Shown piece by piece: positions 36,169 to 50,646 of a stretch of DNA of 64,000 bases. Source of the stretch: Adiantum capillus-veneris (taxonomy: Eukaryota; Streptophyta; Polypodiopsida; Polypodiales; Pteridaceae). The notes beneath the pieces were generated by a model that saw only the letters and a list, made by a program, of their open reading frames with translations, made no database searches and was not told the origin of the DNA. A program made the position numbers and the translations under genes. The stretch spans positions 33,003,209-33,067,208 of the forward strand of contig CM043971.1 of the NCBI GenBank assembly GCA_014529385.2, written 5' to 3'. The number at the start of each line of letters is the position of its first letter. Positions within the stretch are counted from its first letter, which is position 1.

Positions 36169-37216
36169 GGCTACCCAAGTTACAATGCTTTGAGAACCCC
36201 TTTGAACACACGTGCAAGAACCCAAAACTTTTTACTACCCAATCCCCAGAAACCTCAATGGAGCTCAGCTTTAGATGAGAACAAACACATGCACATCAAA
36301 TGAGTTTTCATAGTTGATCATCGGAATTACAACAGGCAAAGAACATTCCAGGATCTCTCTCAATCTTCTTGGCCCAAACATAAAGACTATGCGCTGCTGG
36401 AAAAAGATCTTCCTGGACACATGAACATTAATCTGAATTCTTTGAGTTAAATGAAATGGAGTGAATTGAGGGCCATTTTGATCATCCATTAAAGCCAACC
36501 ATGAAGCTCCCAAGAAGGCACACCTGACTCAACCTCTGATTTTGCCAAAATTTCAACAGCATAACAGCGTAAATGGCTCAAAATACCAAAAAACCAGCCA
36601 TCATAACTTGGGAAAATTTTGACAGAGTTTCCCCAGAAGTAGAGCAGTAGGAACCCAAAATATAGACTGTCTATGTACGCATAAACTGTCAACAATAGAA
36701 CCCGAGCATCAAGTAGGACTCACTAGTACATAGCCTATGGCGAGGTCACAAAAAGGGGTGCTCCAGCTACCTGTATCACCGAAAGGATCTCCACACTTGA
36801 GAATCCCCCAGCTCAATAAAAACCTCACGCTATCGACCCTCACACGAAGGCTAATGCAAATCGCATATAGTCAAGTCTCAGAAATGACTATCTTCCAGAC
36901 CAAGTCTCAGAAATGGCTGGGACTGCCAAATACAACCAAGTATGGCTCCACAAATGCGTACAATGGCAGTTTCCACAAGTAACGTACAATCCAGCAGACA
37001 ATGCGCTCAAATAGGCGCCAAGTGATGCATTCCCACAACAACTGCAAGTGACATCACTGCTAGTATATCACTGTACTCCAGCTACCTGTACCTGTGTGAA
37101 TCACTTGTACCTGTACCTGTAACCTGTAACCTGTAATCTGTAATCCCGAACCTCGAAGCTTGAAGCTCGAAGCAGAAGGTACTCGAAGAAGATCCTCCGT
37201 GGGGGCGCCAAAAGAA
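36169..37216. other. Gypsy 5' leader
   Basis: Noncoding leader between the 5' LTR and gag on the minus strand. A short ACCTGTA/ACCTGTAACCTGTAATC tandem occurs at 37085-37145. The candidate primer site is next to the LTR. Confidence 0.6.
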
Positions 37217-38360
37217 TGTGAGCGGGATGGAAACACACAGAAGGCCTCTATAACAACCCGGCACACACTCTTGGGAAGATACACACACACACTATGGGGC
37301 ACCACTCGGCTTAGACAACACACCTGGCCGAGACAGGGAACACACCTCTGGAGTGAGAGGAGAGAGACTATCCACTTGCCCACTCCACACAGAGACACAC
37401 ACACACACACACACACACAAAAACTCAGCTCAAAAGAGGAGAACTTCTGATGTTTAGATACAAATGAGCTTGGGCCAACACAAAATGGGCAAACAGCTCA
37501 CACAATATGGGTAAAAGATACCAGATACAATCACAAATTGGAGAAGAAGCTTCACTCACCGGAGAAGATTACACAGAAAAACAGCAGAAAAAGAGTGAGG
37601 AATTTGGCAAAATGGACAGCGCCATCGCGTCCGGAACGGCCCAAAACCCCAGTCTACAATGTCAAAGTGCTCAAATCCGACCTCGGATGAGCAGTTTACG
37701 GCCAAAACAGGCTCCAAAAACCCCAAAAACACACCTGCGACTGTTCCTCCTCTCTTCTCCACGTTTTTTCTGGTCTTCTCTCAGTTTTTTCAGTTCCCAC
37801 ACTTAGCTTTATTACTTGGGCACCCTTGGCCTTTTAGATGACCTCAAACGAACCCCGAACAGGCCAAAAACTGACCTCGCAGTGCATAGTTGTCACCTTT
37901 TTGCATCATTCGCACACCTGGCACTCAGCTTTTTTCCAATAATGCATCTCGCCACCACGTGAAGTGGCCCCAAAAAGTGGTCCTAATGATGACCTTTCTG
38001 CATAATTCTCACAAGCAAACACCCACGTTGTGTCCGTCCTCATCCGCGTGCAAATATTGACCTCATTCGCCCTCCTGACGCCACTAGATGCCATCTGACG
38101 CACCTGCTTACCTCACGTCGTCGGCCCGCGGATAGCTTCCTCGAGAATTTTTACGCGTTATAAACTCCTCATTATTGTAGAAAAAACATACTGGTACTGG
38201 TGATAGTGAAAATCGATGCACTATGTACATGTTGTCCTACCTGTACACATGTGGGCCCCACATAACCACCTGGCTAAGGAAAATGGGCAATCCTTTATTT
38301 GATGCACCATGCATGTATATGTACATATGCGCAATCCCTTGCTCCAAAAAACTCCTGACA
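37217..38360 (-). repeat. 5' LTR of the nested gypsy element
   Basis: 1144 bp, partner of 29942-31085. It is followed on the plus strand by GCGTAGTATGTCT, the second half of the interrupted host-element palindrome. Confidence 0.95.
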
Positions 38361-40168
38361 GCGTAGTATGTCTATATGCTCAGAATTTAACAAAATTTGG
38401 TCCAGAGACTCCCCTTAAGTCCATCAACACAATGGTATGCTCAGATTTTCATTTGGTCCTAAAAATGGCCTTGAGACATCCTACGCGTAGTATGTCTTTT
38501 TGCTCAGAATGACTTGAAATTTTCACCCCAGCTTCTCCTTGATGTGCTAATCACAGTGGTATGCTCAGAATTAAGTTTAGAGTGCAAAATCACACATATG
38601 ACATCTTACGCGTAGGATGTCTTTTTGGCATGTTTGACCCCAGACTTGTCCCACAGCTTCCCCTTGATGTCAGTAACCCAGTGGTATGCTTAGATTTGAG
38701 TTTGGATCTCAAAAGACCCAAATTTTAGCTGTTCTTGCCTTTTTTCAGTCAAAAGTGTTAAAATCCGCTTTGAACCCAATTTTCTCACCCAAATGAGGTG
38801 AAACCCCTTTCAGTCACTCAATACAACATTTAGAACATGCCTATGGAGTCATCCTATGGTTTGGTCTCAAAATTAGGCCTTGGACACAATTTGGGTAGGA
38901 TGTCTGGCAATTCTCGTCTTTTGGCTTTGATCTGTCAAAATTTGGTCAAATTTTCACTTTCCAGGTGAAAATAGGGTAAAACCTACCTTCTAAACACACT
39001 GGTAACCTCAGATTTTCAAAAAAGTGCCCAGATCACCCTGTAGACATCCTACGCGTAGGATGTCTACTGCTAATTTTTTCAGACTGAAGTGTCCTTGATG
39101 CTTCCTTATGCTCTCAGCAAGTGCAAGTATGCTTAACAATTGCAAAAACATGCAAAAATCACTCAATTTAAGCCTTTTCTGAAATTTTACGTTTTCTGAC
39201 TCCGCCTTTTGGCTTTTGGTCAACAAAAATAGAGAAAAAAACCCAAGTCAATACGCAACTAGGGTAAAACCTACCCTCTGAACCCACTGGTAACCTCAGT
39301 TTTCCCAAATTCCTTACCAAAAGTGCCTTGGAGACATCCTACGCGTAGGATGTCTATTGATGAAATTTTTGGCAGAATTCATCCACAAGTCTCCCCAAGT
39401 CTTGAGCACTACTTTTCAAGCATTCCTACCAGTTTTTATGCAAAATTATGCTCAGAATCTTAAGTTTCTTGTTTTCGCGTTTTTGACACTCCGTCTTTGG
39501 TCTTTTGGGTGTCAAGAGTTGTTCAAAACTCTAGTTTCACTGTATACTTAGGGTAAACCCCCCCTTCTGAACACATTGGTGCAGTCAGAATTTTTAAATT
39601 TGGTCTCCAGAACCCCTTTGAGACATCCTACGCATAAGATGTCTATGTTTACAGAATTGCAGGTTTTCTTCACAGAACCCTTGCATATGCTCTTTTATAT
39701 GCACAGCATCAGTCAGTCATACAAAAATGTCCACAAAAGCTTGTTTAATGCATTTTTACCCTCAAAAGCACACTTTTTCGTGATTTCAAATGCAATCAAG
39801 CACTTTAGCAAATAATTCAGTGTTGAATAGCTCTAGATCAGAATCGGATCACTTACCTAAAGCTACTCCTACAAATCATATGGGGTTTTGCATCTATGAG
39901 TAGAAAAACGTTTCACTGCCACACACGGACTAGTAAACGCTTTTATCACCTCACAAATCACTCGACCACCAACAACTACTCTAATCCACATATCCTAACT
40001 AAACCTATATAGTCGCAGACCCTCGGCAAGACACACGCTTCCTGGCTATCCACTTGATCGCGGAATATCCTCTTCCGGATCCACTTAAGAAAAACGCTTT
40101 CTTTAGCCAAAACTAAATCAAGCAACCATCACACGAGTGTTAATAGGAAACCTACTTAGGTCCTTGTG
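38361..40168 (-). repeat. Leader of the gag-PR element with an array of ACGCGT-centred palindromes
   Basis: Palindromes built on AGACATCCTACG and its complement CGTAGGATGTCT occur at 38474-38497, 38599-38622, 39040-39067, 39332-39355 and 39621-39644. There is a decayed one near 38881-38905 and one split by the gypsy insertion (29929-29941 with 38361-38373). The copy at 39040-39067 is perfect over 28 bp and that at 39332-39355 over 24 bp. Sequence around them is also repeated (CTGAACCCACTGGTAACCTCAG-like), with later unit lengths near 290 bp. No coding potential. Confidence 0.9.
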
Positions 40169-40186
40169 TCCCCGACAACGGCGCCA
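40169..40186 (-). promoter_or_regulatory. tRNA-Asp primer binding site of the gag-PR element
   Basis: The minus strand reads TGGCGCCGTTGTCGGGGA, one base from the complement of the plant tRNA-Asp 3' end (TGGCGCCGTTGCCGGGG). It lies one base inside the LTR at 40188. Confidence 0.85.
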
Positions 40187-40187
40187 A

Positions 40188-41147
40188 TGTTGGACGGGAA
40201 GCTACTCACACACCCATGAAGTGCATGCAAACACTACCTAGATCAACATAATGTCAATCGAGGACACAGATGACACGATAGGCACACGGAGGAAATCTCT
40301 TAAGCTTGTCAGGCTGAGACCATCCTACACATACAACACTCTTGGAAGGCCAACTATACCACAATCAAGAACCTCACTGCTCTCAACTACACCACCTAGC
40401 CACATACACACATACGGAAGGTAACTCACCTAATCATGCCAGATTCATACGAAACATAAGGAACACCATCCCCTCACTAGGATACACTTGTCCCTAAGCT
40501 TCTACACTCAAAACCCTCACTCTAAACCCATCTGCAGAAAACGCGTAGGATGACAGAGCAGAATTTTGAAAGTGCCTGAAACTGAGATTTATGAATACCT
40601 ATGCGTAGCTTATGTCGCCACAATTCTATAGACTACTAGCACGCAGAAAACAGACATCGTTTGATACACTTACGGCCAAAAATAGCTCGTAGATACGTCG
40701 GCGTGTGCGCTTCGTCTCGCGTGGAATGCTTGGCGTTGTCGCATAGCTCTCCTCGAACCTACAACAATGGTGCAGTCGGATCTCCAATGTGTTGAGCGAG
40801 CCGGGCGTAGCAGGAGGATGAAGCTCACACTCACTCTCTTTCTCTCTCACACACAGTAGATGGCAGCGCTAAAGTTTGATTATGATAAAAAGTCTTTTTA
40901 CAAAATGACCTAGGTACCTTATATACTAAGGCTACCTTAGGTTTAACCAAAATTGGGGTTGAAAGGGTCAAAATGGCTTTGTATTTACAATTTGGAAGTG
41001 CCATTGCACCCCGGCTTCTGAAACTAGAATAACTACTCATTACAAATGACGTTTATAGCCATAATCCACAGCATTTCATAACTCGCAAAAGATAACACTT
41101 TGGTACGAAACTTGAGTTATGTTGTGTTGTTGACCCAGCGGTCAACA
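40188..41147 (-). repeat. Middle LTR: 5' LTR of the gag-PR element and 3' LTR of a second copy
   Basis: 960 bp. It has a primer site on its left and a polypurine tract on its right, so on the minus strand it sits both upstream of one internal region and downstream of another. Half-palindrome ACGCGTAGGATG at 40541. Confidence 0.87.
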
Positions 41148-41770
41148 TTCCCCCCTTCCGCGTTCATGTCGTCCCCGACATGACCTGATTGTCGATGGCG
41201 ATGTGGTCTTTGCTGTCGTTTTGTTGTTGGAAAGAAAGTATAGACTATAGTCTTTGCAGTAGCTTGTCTTGTTCGTCCAATCTGATGTACATAGTCTTCA
41301 CATGATTCAGGAAAATCATACTTGATGACGAACTTTGTCTTTCACATCCACGCTCCCAGCTGCAACATTTGTTTCTGTCAGTATAGGTCTACTGCATGAT
41401 CTAAATTCAAAAAGAACCCAATGTCGTTTAACATGACTCTTATCATCATGGATAGAGAACGCTCCATCCATCATTTGCTCCAGCAAATCTGTCAATTCGG
41501 AGTATTTATGATTCTCAGAAACAACTTCTAGAATCTGTAGAATTGAGTGATTGGCTTTCTGATCTTGTGAGACAATGACAACTTTGTAAGGAGTTATGTT
41601 GTGTTGTTGACCCAGCGGTCAACACTTTGCTGTTGTTTTGGCTTCATGTGTTGCATTGCTTGTATCTTTGTCGAACCACAACAAGAACTATAATCCATTA
41701 GAGTGGACATCTATCATCGTAACCATTCATCTTTTGAGATCCTCTGATTACTTTTATGTCTGCGCTTCTT
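41148..41770 (-). pseudogene. Captured helicase cassette (right copy), second element copy truncated
   Basis: Parallels 22404-23033 throughout: polypurine tract, helicase exons 6-9 joined without introns (41227-41592), repeated LTR start, 3' UTR piece and start-codon piece (41673-41755). A 2-nt deletion near 41337 breaks the frame that is still open in the left copy. It ends abruptly at 41770, where Copia-1-family sequence begins. Confidence 0.85.
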
Positions 41771-42695
41771 CACTGAACAAATGTGAGGAGTAATAGTGCG
41801 CTTCACAGACAACGCAATTAATGCATGAGCATGCGCATCTTTTACATCCCAAAAACGAGCTTGTTCTATCGTAGGCAAAACAACTCTAACAGCAGCAAGA
41901 CCTGCAACATCCTCAACATCGCATGTATCCTCAGAACGAGGACGCACATCAATGCCCTGCACAATGTTCCAAATGCCCTTTGCACAAGAACATGTTGCAT
42001 CATATAAGCGCACATAGGGGACAATATGCCCTGCACAATGTTCCAAATGCCCTTTGCACAAGAACATGTTGCATCATATAAGCGCACATAGGATAATTGT
42101 CCCCATCTAATTTGTCCTCAGCAACAAACATCTTGAACACATCTGTGTTGTTGTCAGCCATGATAAATGTTGCACCTGATGTGAAAACTATCCGAAAAGA
42201 AGAGAAACGAAGTAAGAACAACACATGCTATATAGCACAAACCGTCAAAGATTGTAAGGGACCTGTTATGCAAAAAACGGCACTAACAAAAATTCTGTAC
42301 AAAATGGCCTGCACAGTATTGCTTGTAGTGGAAACAGAGTCTGAAATGAGCTCGAATCAGAAATCTGAGCAGACTAAGCTCTTCGAGCTTATCCAGAATA
42401 TTTGTCAACCTGTGAACACTCACCAAAGCTCACAAAAATTGAAGAAAGTGAACAGACGTGTGCTGGAGCTGCTGGTGACTAAGCCCAGAAGGACGCAAGG
42501 TAACCTGTTTTGATACCAATTGTTGGAATTAGAGTTGCAAGAAAACACAGACAGCTTGGAGAAGATGAAGGAAGCTCAAGGCACACAACAGAGAGTCTAT
42601 TACTTAGTGTGCAATGGAAAGATTAGTCAGCCCTAGAGTGATGGACGTATATACAATGCACAAGGGGAAAAACCTCCTAGTGAGGGAAAAAATGC
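41771..42695 (-). mobile_element. Copia-1-family fragment: gag start, leader and part of the 5' LTR
   Basis: Matches Copia-1 from about 12308 to 13163 in the same orientation: gag (TDVFKMFVAEDKLDGDNYPM), primer site complement at about 42507-42518, and LTR from 42521 truncated at 42695. A tandem duplication of about 75 bp (about 41951-42025 and 42027-42095) doubles the region encoding MMQHVLVQRAFGTLCRA. With the piece at 21190-21448 it brackets the gag-PR element. Confidence 0.88.
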
Positions 42696-45118
42696 ATAAT
42701 TAGATGAGCACCTAGAAGCTGAAATCTTGTTGGATGCACAAATATGGTTCCCAAAATGCCAAAGAATCCTCAACAAATACCTTGTATACAAGTGAAAATA
42801 ATTCCACCCAATTGTGTCTTACACAACCTGTGAAGAGCTCCATGCTAAGATAGTCTTGTCGAGTGTCTTCATGGCATATCATGGCTATGAAAAATCTTCG
42901 AGCTTTGGATCCAAGGAAACACGTCGAGCATCATGTCATGCTTTTTGCTCGATGGTAAACTTTGAGGCTTGATACGAACCAACCACTTTCATTTTTATTG
43001 ACCTTGCATGCCTTGAACCTTTACCGAACCTCCTTGGCCACGGCCTCGATTCATGCAAAACAATTGTCACTAAGATCCAAGGTGATGAGGTCGATCTTGT
43101 TGTCTTGCATGATTGCAAACCCTTGCAAGCTAATGGTGTAGGGATTGGCTCCTAATAAGGGAGGGTGCCCAACATAGGGGAGCCCAAATTTCTGTAATTA
43201 AAAAAAAAAATGTGAAGCCTAGTTGGGCCAAGGCGCTGCAGAGGACCGTTGATGAGTGAGAGAAATAGCCATGGCACCCTCCGCATCCTCTACCCACATT
43301 GCCATAATGTGAATTATTCCCTCCCCTCGCAAACTCGACCATCTCGCAATTGCTCATTTCACGCCGGTGCCCACTAGCAAGTTGTGTGTGTAGGCAATGA
43401 TTCCCACATTAAATTTTCCCGCTCAGTTATGTAGGGACATTGTCCCACCAAAGGCTCGAACCTACGACGGGACCTTCGATGTGTGAGAGAGAGAGAGAGA
43501 GAGAGAGCATGCACACAAGCAGATGCAACATCACATACAAGCTTGATTTGCCAGAAGCACAAGAAGATTTAGAAATTTTCCCACGTAGGAAAACGGGGTC
43601 TCAATGTTTTTCATACAATGGCATAGGTACGATTGGGGGCAAGGGACCCCCAATCGAGCCGTCGATCCCCTACCCCCAATTGTACTTAGCTAGGTATGCA
43701 ACGCCTCCCTCACAGAAGCTCATGATATTGAGGTAAGTCACAATGTGGGAAATTTGTCCAAAACTTCTTGTGAAGGCTATTGACCTTCAAGTTGGAGCAA
43801 GTAGAAAAAGACTCCCTGTAATACGTACCTTATACCTAGATGAATCAAAGGGCAGTCCAAATTAACCTATGAAGGAAAGTGCAGTTATAGACTCATGGTG
43901 GTCACCCATAAGACAAAACAACCATCAACTTCATCACTCGTATTTGACTAAATAGTCAAATACTACATAGTCAAATACTACAATATCCCCACTACCATCA
44001 TCAATGCCAGATAGTGGTTGTAGAACAAGGTACCAACATACATTTGCAACATAAGCATACACATACATACATCAAAACAGTTCCACTTATCGAGTTTCTA
44101 TCATATCTTCGAAGATCAAGGGCAAACTTGGCCACGATGAAGCATAGCACTAGAAAAAACCTTACAACGACTTAATGCTACAAGAAAAAAGTAGTTAAAT
44201 AGGGCATGCACACCACTAAAAATAGAAAGAATTTCCACTATATCCAGTGATCACAACCAAGATAAAAACTTTATAATGTGAAATCTTCACGCCAGCTAAT
44301 AGATGGATCCAAGTGAGCCCGAATTCTCCTATCAAGGAAAGTGCAGTTAAGTCAGGCTCATGGTAGTCTCGCCCATCAACTTCATCATACATATTAGTGA
44401 TTAAATACATCATGCCCAGTAATGTCATCAATGCTGAATAGTGGGTGTAGAACTAGGTACTATCATATGCTCTCATCACCACGTGGTCCACGCACACATG
44501 AACATACATCAACACAAAGTTCTTGTCAAGACGTAATAGAATTGACACTCACAATGACATAAAGCCCACATATTGGAGGTGTCTGTTCTCTGAAAAATCC
44601 TAGATGCAATTGTATGTACTTGCATAGAAACATTCGCCCATTATAGTCTGTTCTCTGAAAAATTCTAGATGCAATTGTATGTACTGGCATAGAAACATTC
44701 GCCCTTAAAATGATTTTCATGATGTATAGCTAGACATTGAATAACAATCAACTTCCCATTCTGTACTGTAAGCGCTGATATTTGTTTTTCGCCCAGAGGA
44801 TTTCCCATTTTAATAGTCTCCCTTCAAAGAGGGTTTATGTATCAAGGGCAGATTTACACACCTTTGTTGGATTAAAAGTAGAACAGTTCAGCAAAAAATT
44901 CTTTCAATGAGGGGCATTTTGAAATATATCTTCACTATGGATTGAGTTAGCAGCCTCAATTAATACAACAGGAAAATTAAAAGCTCGACTCCTGGTGATT
45001 GGAAGCTCACGTCTTCTTGGCAATATTATGGAAGCCAACCTTGGAGTAGACAGAAGACAGCAATATGGAGAGCAAGCTCCAGGCTTTAACAGAGAAGATC
45101 CCATAAATAGAGATGATC
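42696..45118. other. Intergenic with decayed duplications
   Basis: No gene recognised. A block near 43840-44060 is repeated in diverged form near 44300-44480 (GGAAAGTGCAGTTA, CAACTTCATCA, GGTGTAGAAC... shared). A tandem pair of about 65 bp lies at 44581-44645 and 44646-44706. A (GA)n run occurs at 43485-43507. A perfect 9-bp hairpin (GATTGGGGG, 7-base loop, CCCCCAATC) is at 43631-43655. Confidence 0.5.
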
Positions 45119-45304
45119 ACATGCTATTTCAATACTAAAATGTAGAGTCTTTATTCTCTTTAATCAAAATGGAAAATACATGAATCCTGCCGGTGAAACA
45201 AGAAGCCTGATCGCAGGCTATTTTGATACTGAAATGTACGATCTTTATTCTTTCGTCAAAATGTAAATTACATGAATCCTGCCGCTGAAACAGGAAGCCT
45301 GAAT
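45119..45304. repeat. Tandem duplication of about 93 bp downstream of the helicase gene
   Basis: Two adjacent copies, 45119-45212 and 45213-45304, share AATACTAAAATGTA/GATACTGAAATGTA, ATCTTTATTCT and ACATGAATCCTGCCG. They may lie in the helicase 3' UTR. Confidence 0.7.
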
Positions 45305-45725
45305 GAATTCTAGCTGGCCCTGGAAACTTGAAGCAGCTGCATGTGAAACTTCAGTGTTGAACTTCGCACATTTAGCCTGTCACTCTAAACTTTCAAGAGA
45401 ATAGATATCAATGAGCAGTCACAGATGTTAAAGTCAAAAATGTCTGATTATGAGAAGCCTAGAGTTGATGTAGGAAGCCATGAACCATGTTAACATTTGA
45501 AGATTACATCCAAGACAACATCTCAAACCACAACAAACTATGATCCATTAGAGCTTAAGGCGACGAGCTTAGGGTTACAGATTGTCCAGTTCCCCATTCG
45601 GCAGCCATACATAGAACCACAGGCATGTAATAACATCGATCGGGACAAAAAGAGCATTAAAACACATTATGCTAGAGCGCAAAGGCAACATGCAACAAAA
45701 GAATACGAAGACATGCGCACCACAT

Positions 45726-48670
<2,945 letters not shown>

Positions 48671-49100
48671 CTTTTAAGATCCTCTGATTACTGCAATGAC
48701 GAAGCATCATCAGGTGAGCATATTGAGCTAGTCTTGGCTAGCTCCAGTAGCATAGACCCTGATTTACAGATGCGAAGTACTGTGGCAGCTACCACGTCAC
48801 ATACACAGATGCAAAAGTTTGCGAACGACTAACTGCAGCCGGGTAAAAACCATATAAAATACAATCAAAGTGACACTGGTACTGATGCGTCACTGACTGT
48901 GTAGCTATGGGGAGGTTTGCACAAGAAGGCCACGTAAAAAAGCAGCTGGAATTAAGGAGAAGCACGCTCTTACCTCAATGACGATCAGAAGACCGCAGCA
49001 GGTAACAACGCGTAGCCTTTGCTCGATACGCTGAGCAGAAAGGAGCCTCAGCTTTCAGCAGCAACGGCAGAAGGTTCGCTTGAGTCCAGACTCCAGAGCT
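48671..49100 (-). promoter_or_regulatory. Helicase 5' UTR with a predicted 283-bp intron
   Basis: Donor GAG|GTAAGAG at 48973 and acceptor TTGCAG|TAATCAG at 48691 define a leader intron 48691-48973. The upstream UTR exon lies around 48974-49100. The captured retroelement copy contains GTAATCAGAGGATC before the ATG, consistent with an exon beginning there. The promoter should be further right (49.1-49.4 kb); no definite TATA box was assigned. Confidence 0.6.
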
Positions 49101-49636
49101 TGCACGTGACCAAGAAAATGGCGTGACAATAGCTGGAGGGGGGGAGCCTCAGCTATGGCGGAAAATGTAGGTCTATTGCATGCAGAGAAGATGGCACGCT
49201 GCTCGGCTTTCAACTTTTCAAGTTTCAGCTAGGCTATGGTGAGGCGAAAGCTTTGCATGTTTAAAAGATGGCGCTTGTGCGTGATGGTCACTTTCACATT
49301 CAACACCTGCTCCACTCATAATGCCTTACTCCTAGTTTAAAACAGCCGCCCCTTTTCGAAGTCTAGGGCCTAGGCACCCCCATTCAGAGATTTTGGGTCC
49401 TCCCCCATGGCACTAATAAATAGCAAATGGTCCCGACTCGCAAGCACCGACCGGTGGGATCGACAATCGCGTGAGCCCCTGCAAAATCAATTGAACCAGT
49501 GTTCAGCCTCCTAGCCGCAAACCCGGAATAACTCAAGAGAACCTAGCACTCCAACCATTAGGAGTTGTGCTCCTTTGAGCAAGCATAAACATTGTTACAA
49601 TAAACTTAACCCCCCCCCCCCCCCTTCTCGCTACCT
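49101..49636. other. Helicase upstream region with a C15 run
   Basis: No gene seen. A homopolymer of 15 C lies at 49610-49624. Confidence 0.5.
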
Positions 49637-50120
49637 ATGCAAAGTGCACTGCAATTCACGTTTACCTTTCCTTGTTCACACTTTCCAACAGATGAGATGA
49701 TTACTTGTGCATTACAGTTTGTGTCCAAGTTTAAACGCATCAATCCCATTGTTGCCATTTCATTCAAGAACCGGTGGAACTTTGTCGTAAGGAACTCTCC
49801 ACAGTACAAGAAATTGGATGGGGATCTATGGTCAAGGACATTGGAGTGAATCACCATATACTGAATGGGTCATACCCAACCGGGTCAAATGCAACCCTTT
49901 TTTGTATTGGTCGAGGTGTCTACAGGAAATGAAGCAACCCTTATGTAATTTATCTTTCAAAGGTGAAGGTTTCAACTCTTTTAGAGATATCTTTTGGGCC
50001 TACTACCGACAACATTTTTGTAGCCCTTTCCCAATCATAGACCAGTCACAAAACAAGTCCTTCAAGAAATTGTGCTTAAAGACAACCATAACAAGTCCTT
50101 CTTCAAGAAATTGTGCTTAA
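49637..50120 (+). other. Unrecognised open frames, possibly a decayed coding region
   Basis: Two overlapping open frames (49637-49849 and 49818-50120) have protein-like composition (ALQFVSKFKRINPIVAISFKN; EWVIPNRVKCNPFLYWSRC) but no domain I recognise. A frameshift could join them. Within the second, TCCTTCAAGAAATTGTGCTTAAAGA is repeated 32 bp apart. Treat as hypothetical. Confidence 0.25.
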
Positions 50121-50646
50121 AGATGATCTTACGCATGCAAGCACACTAATGTTCAAAATTAATATTTAACATGCTATAATATATGATAGTGTATCATCGT
50201 GTGTATTACTTTAGCACGAGTTTCTAACTAGCATTGCTCATTATAGAGGTAATTTGGACCTTTTCTTATATACACGTACATGTGTCTGTGTGTATACATG
50301 ATCGACTAGAAAATAGAGAAAGAAACGTATCTCGTGAACAAGGAAACAATTAGATCAAGCTTAATTTATTGATTATTCAAACATCTAATTTAACCATGAA
50401 GACAACAGGGGAGGGGAGTGTATGGGTATTTGAGAGGAGGGGAGTGTATGGGTAATTTGAGAGCTAGCTCCTCCTATCACGTACTTGAGGTCAATGCTAC
50501 CAAAGAATGTTTCCACTTATGTGAACACTCTTGAAAAGCATACACAAAAAAAGTATCATTTCTTGATGGCATGGGGACAAGAAGATTATTACATCCATAA
50601 TCTTTGAAAAGCGTATAGTCTACTAGATAAGCCTAATTTTGAGGCT

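Larger units (their letters stand above)
29942..38360 (-). mobile_element. Nested Ty3-gypsy retrotransposon, nearly full length
   Basis: Two 1144-bp LTRs (29942-31085 and 37217-38360) differ at roughly nine sites by eye, so the insertion is recent. On the minus strand they begin TGTCAGGAG and end CTCACA. Between them lie gag, zinc knuckle, protease, RT, RNase H and integrase in gypsy order. Integrase has no chromodomain that I can see, which points to the Tat/Athila side rather than chromoviruses (inference). A candidate primer site TTGGCGCCCCCACGG lies at about 37196-37210 and a polypurine stretch AGGGGATGGG near 31092-31101. It interrupts a palindrome in the leader of the gag-PR element. 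I did not find a clean 5-bp target duplication (ACGGT versus GCGTA). Coding breaks make it defective. Confidence 0.95.
21449..41147 (-). mobile_element. Minus-strand gag-protease LTR element lacking RT, interrupted by a nested gypsy element
   Basis: LTRs at 21449-22403 (3', missing its last two bases) and 40188-41147 (5') share high similarity; on the minus strand they run TGTTGACC to GTCCAACA. The primer site at 40169-40186 fits tRNA-Asp, as in Athila-type gypsy elements. The only coding region is a broken gag-protease polyprotein (24841-29346). No reverse transcriptase, RNase H or integrase was found, so it resembles non-autonomous TR-GAG elements, or an autonomous element that lost pol. 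A leader of about 2.4 kb contains a palindrome array. Next to the 3' LTR lies a captured host helicase segment. The gypsy element at 29942-38360 inserted into the leader. Confidence 0.85.

Noticed and set aside
38361-39700. A CRISPR-like array
   Set aside because: The repeats are palindromes in a plant retroelement leader, unit lengths vary from about 125 to 290 bp, and the intervening DNA is itself repeated rather than unique spacers.
41148-41770. A second genuine helicase gene copy
   Set aside because: It is intronless, truncated, frameshifted and shares the retroelement polypurine tract and rearranged order with the left cassette.
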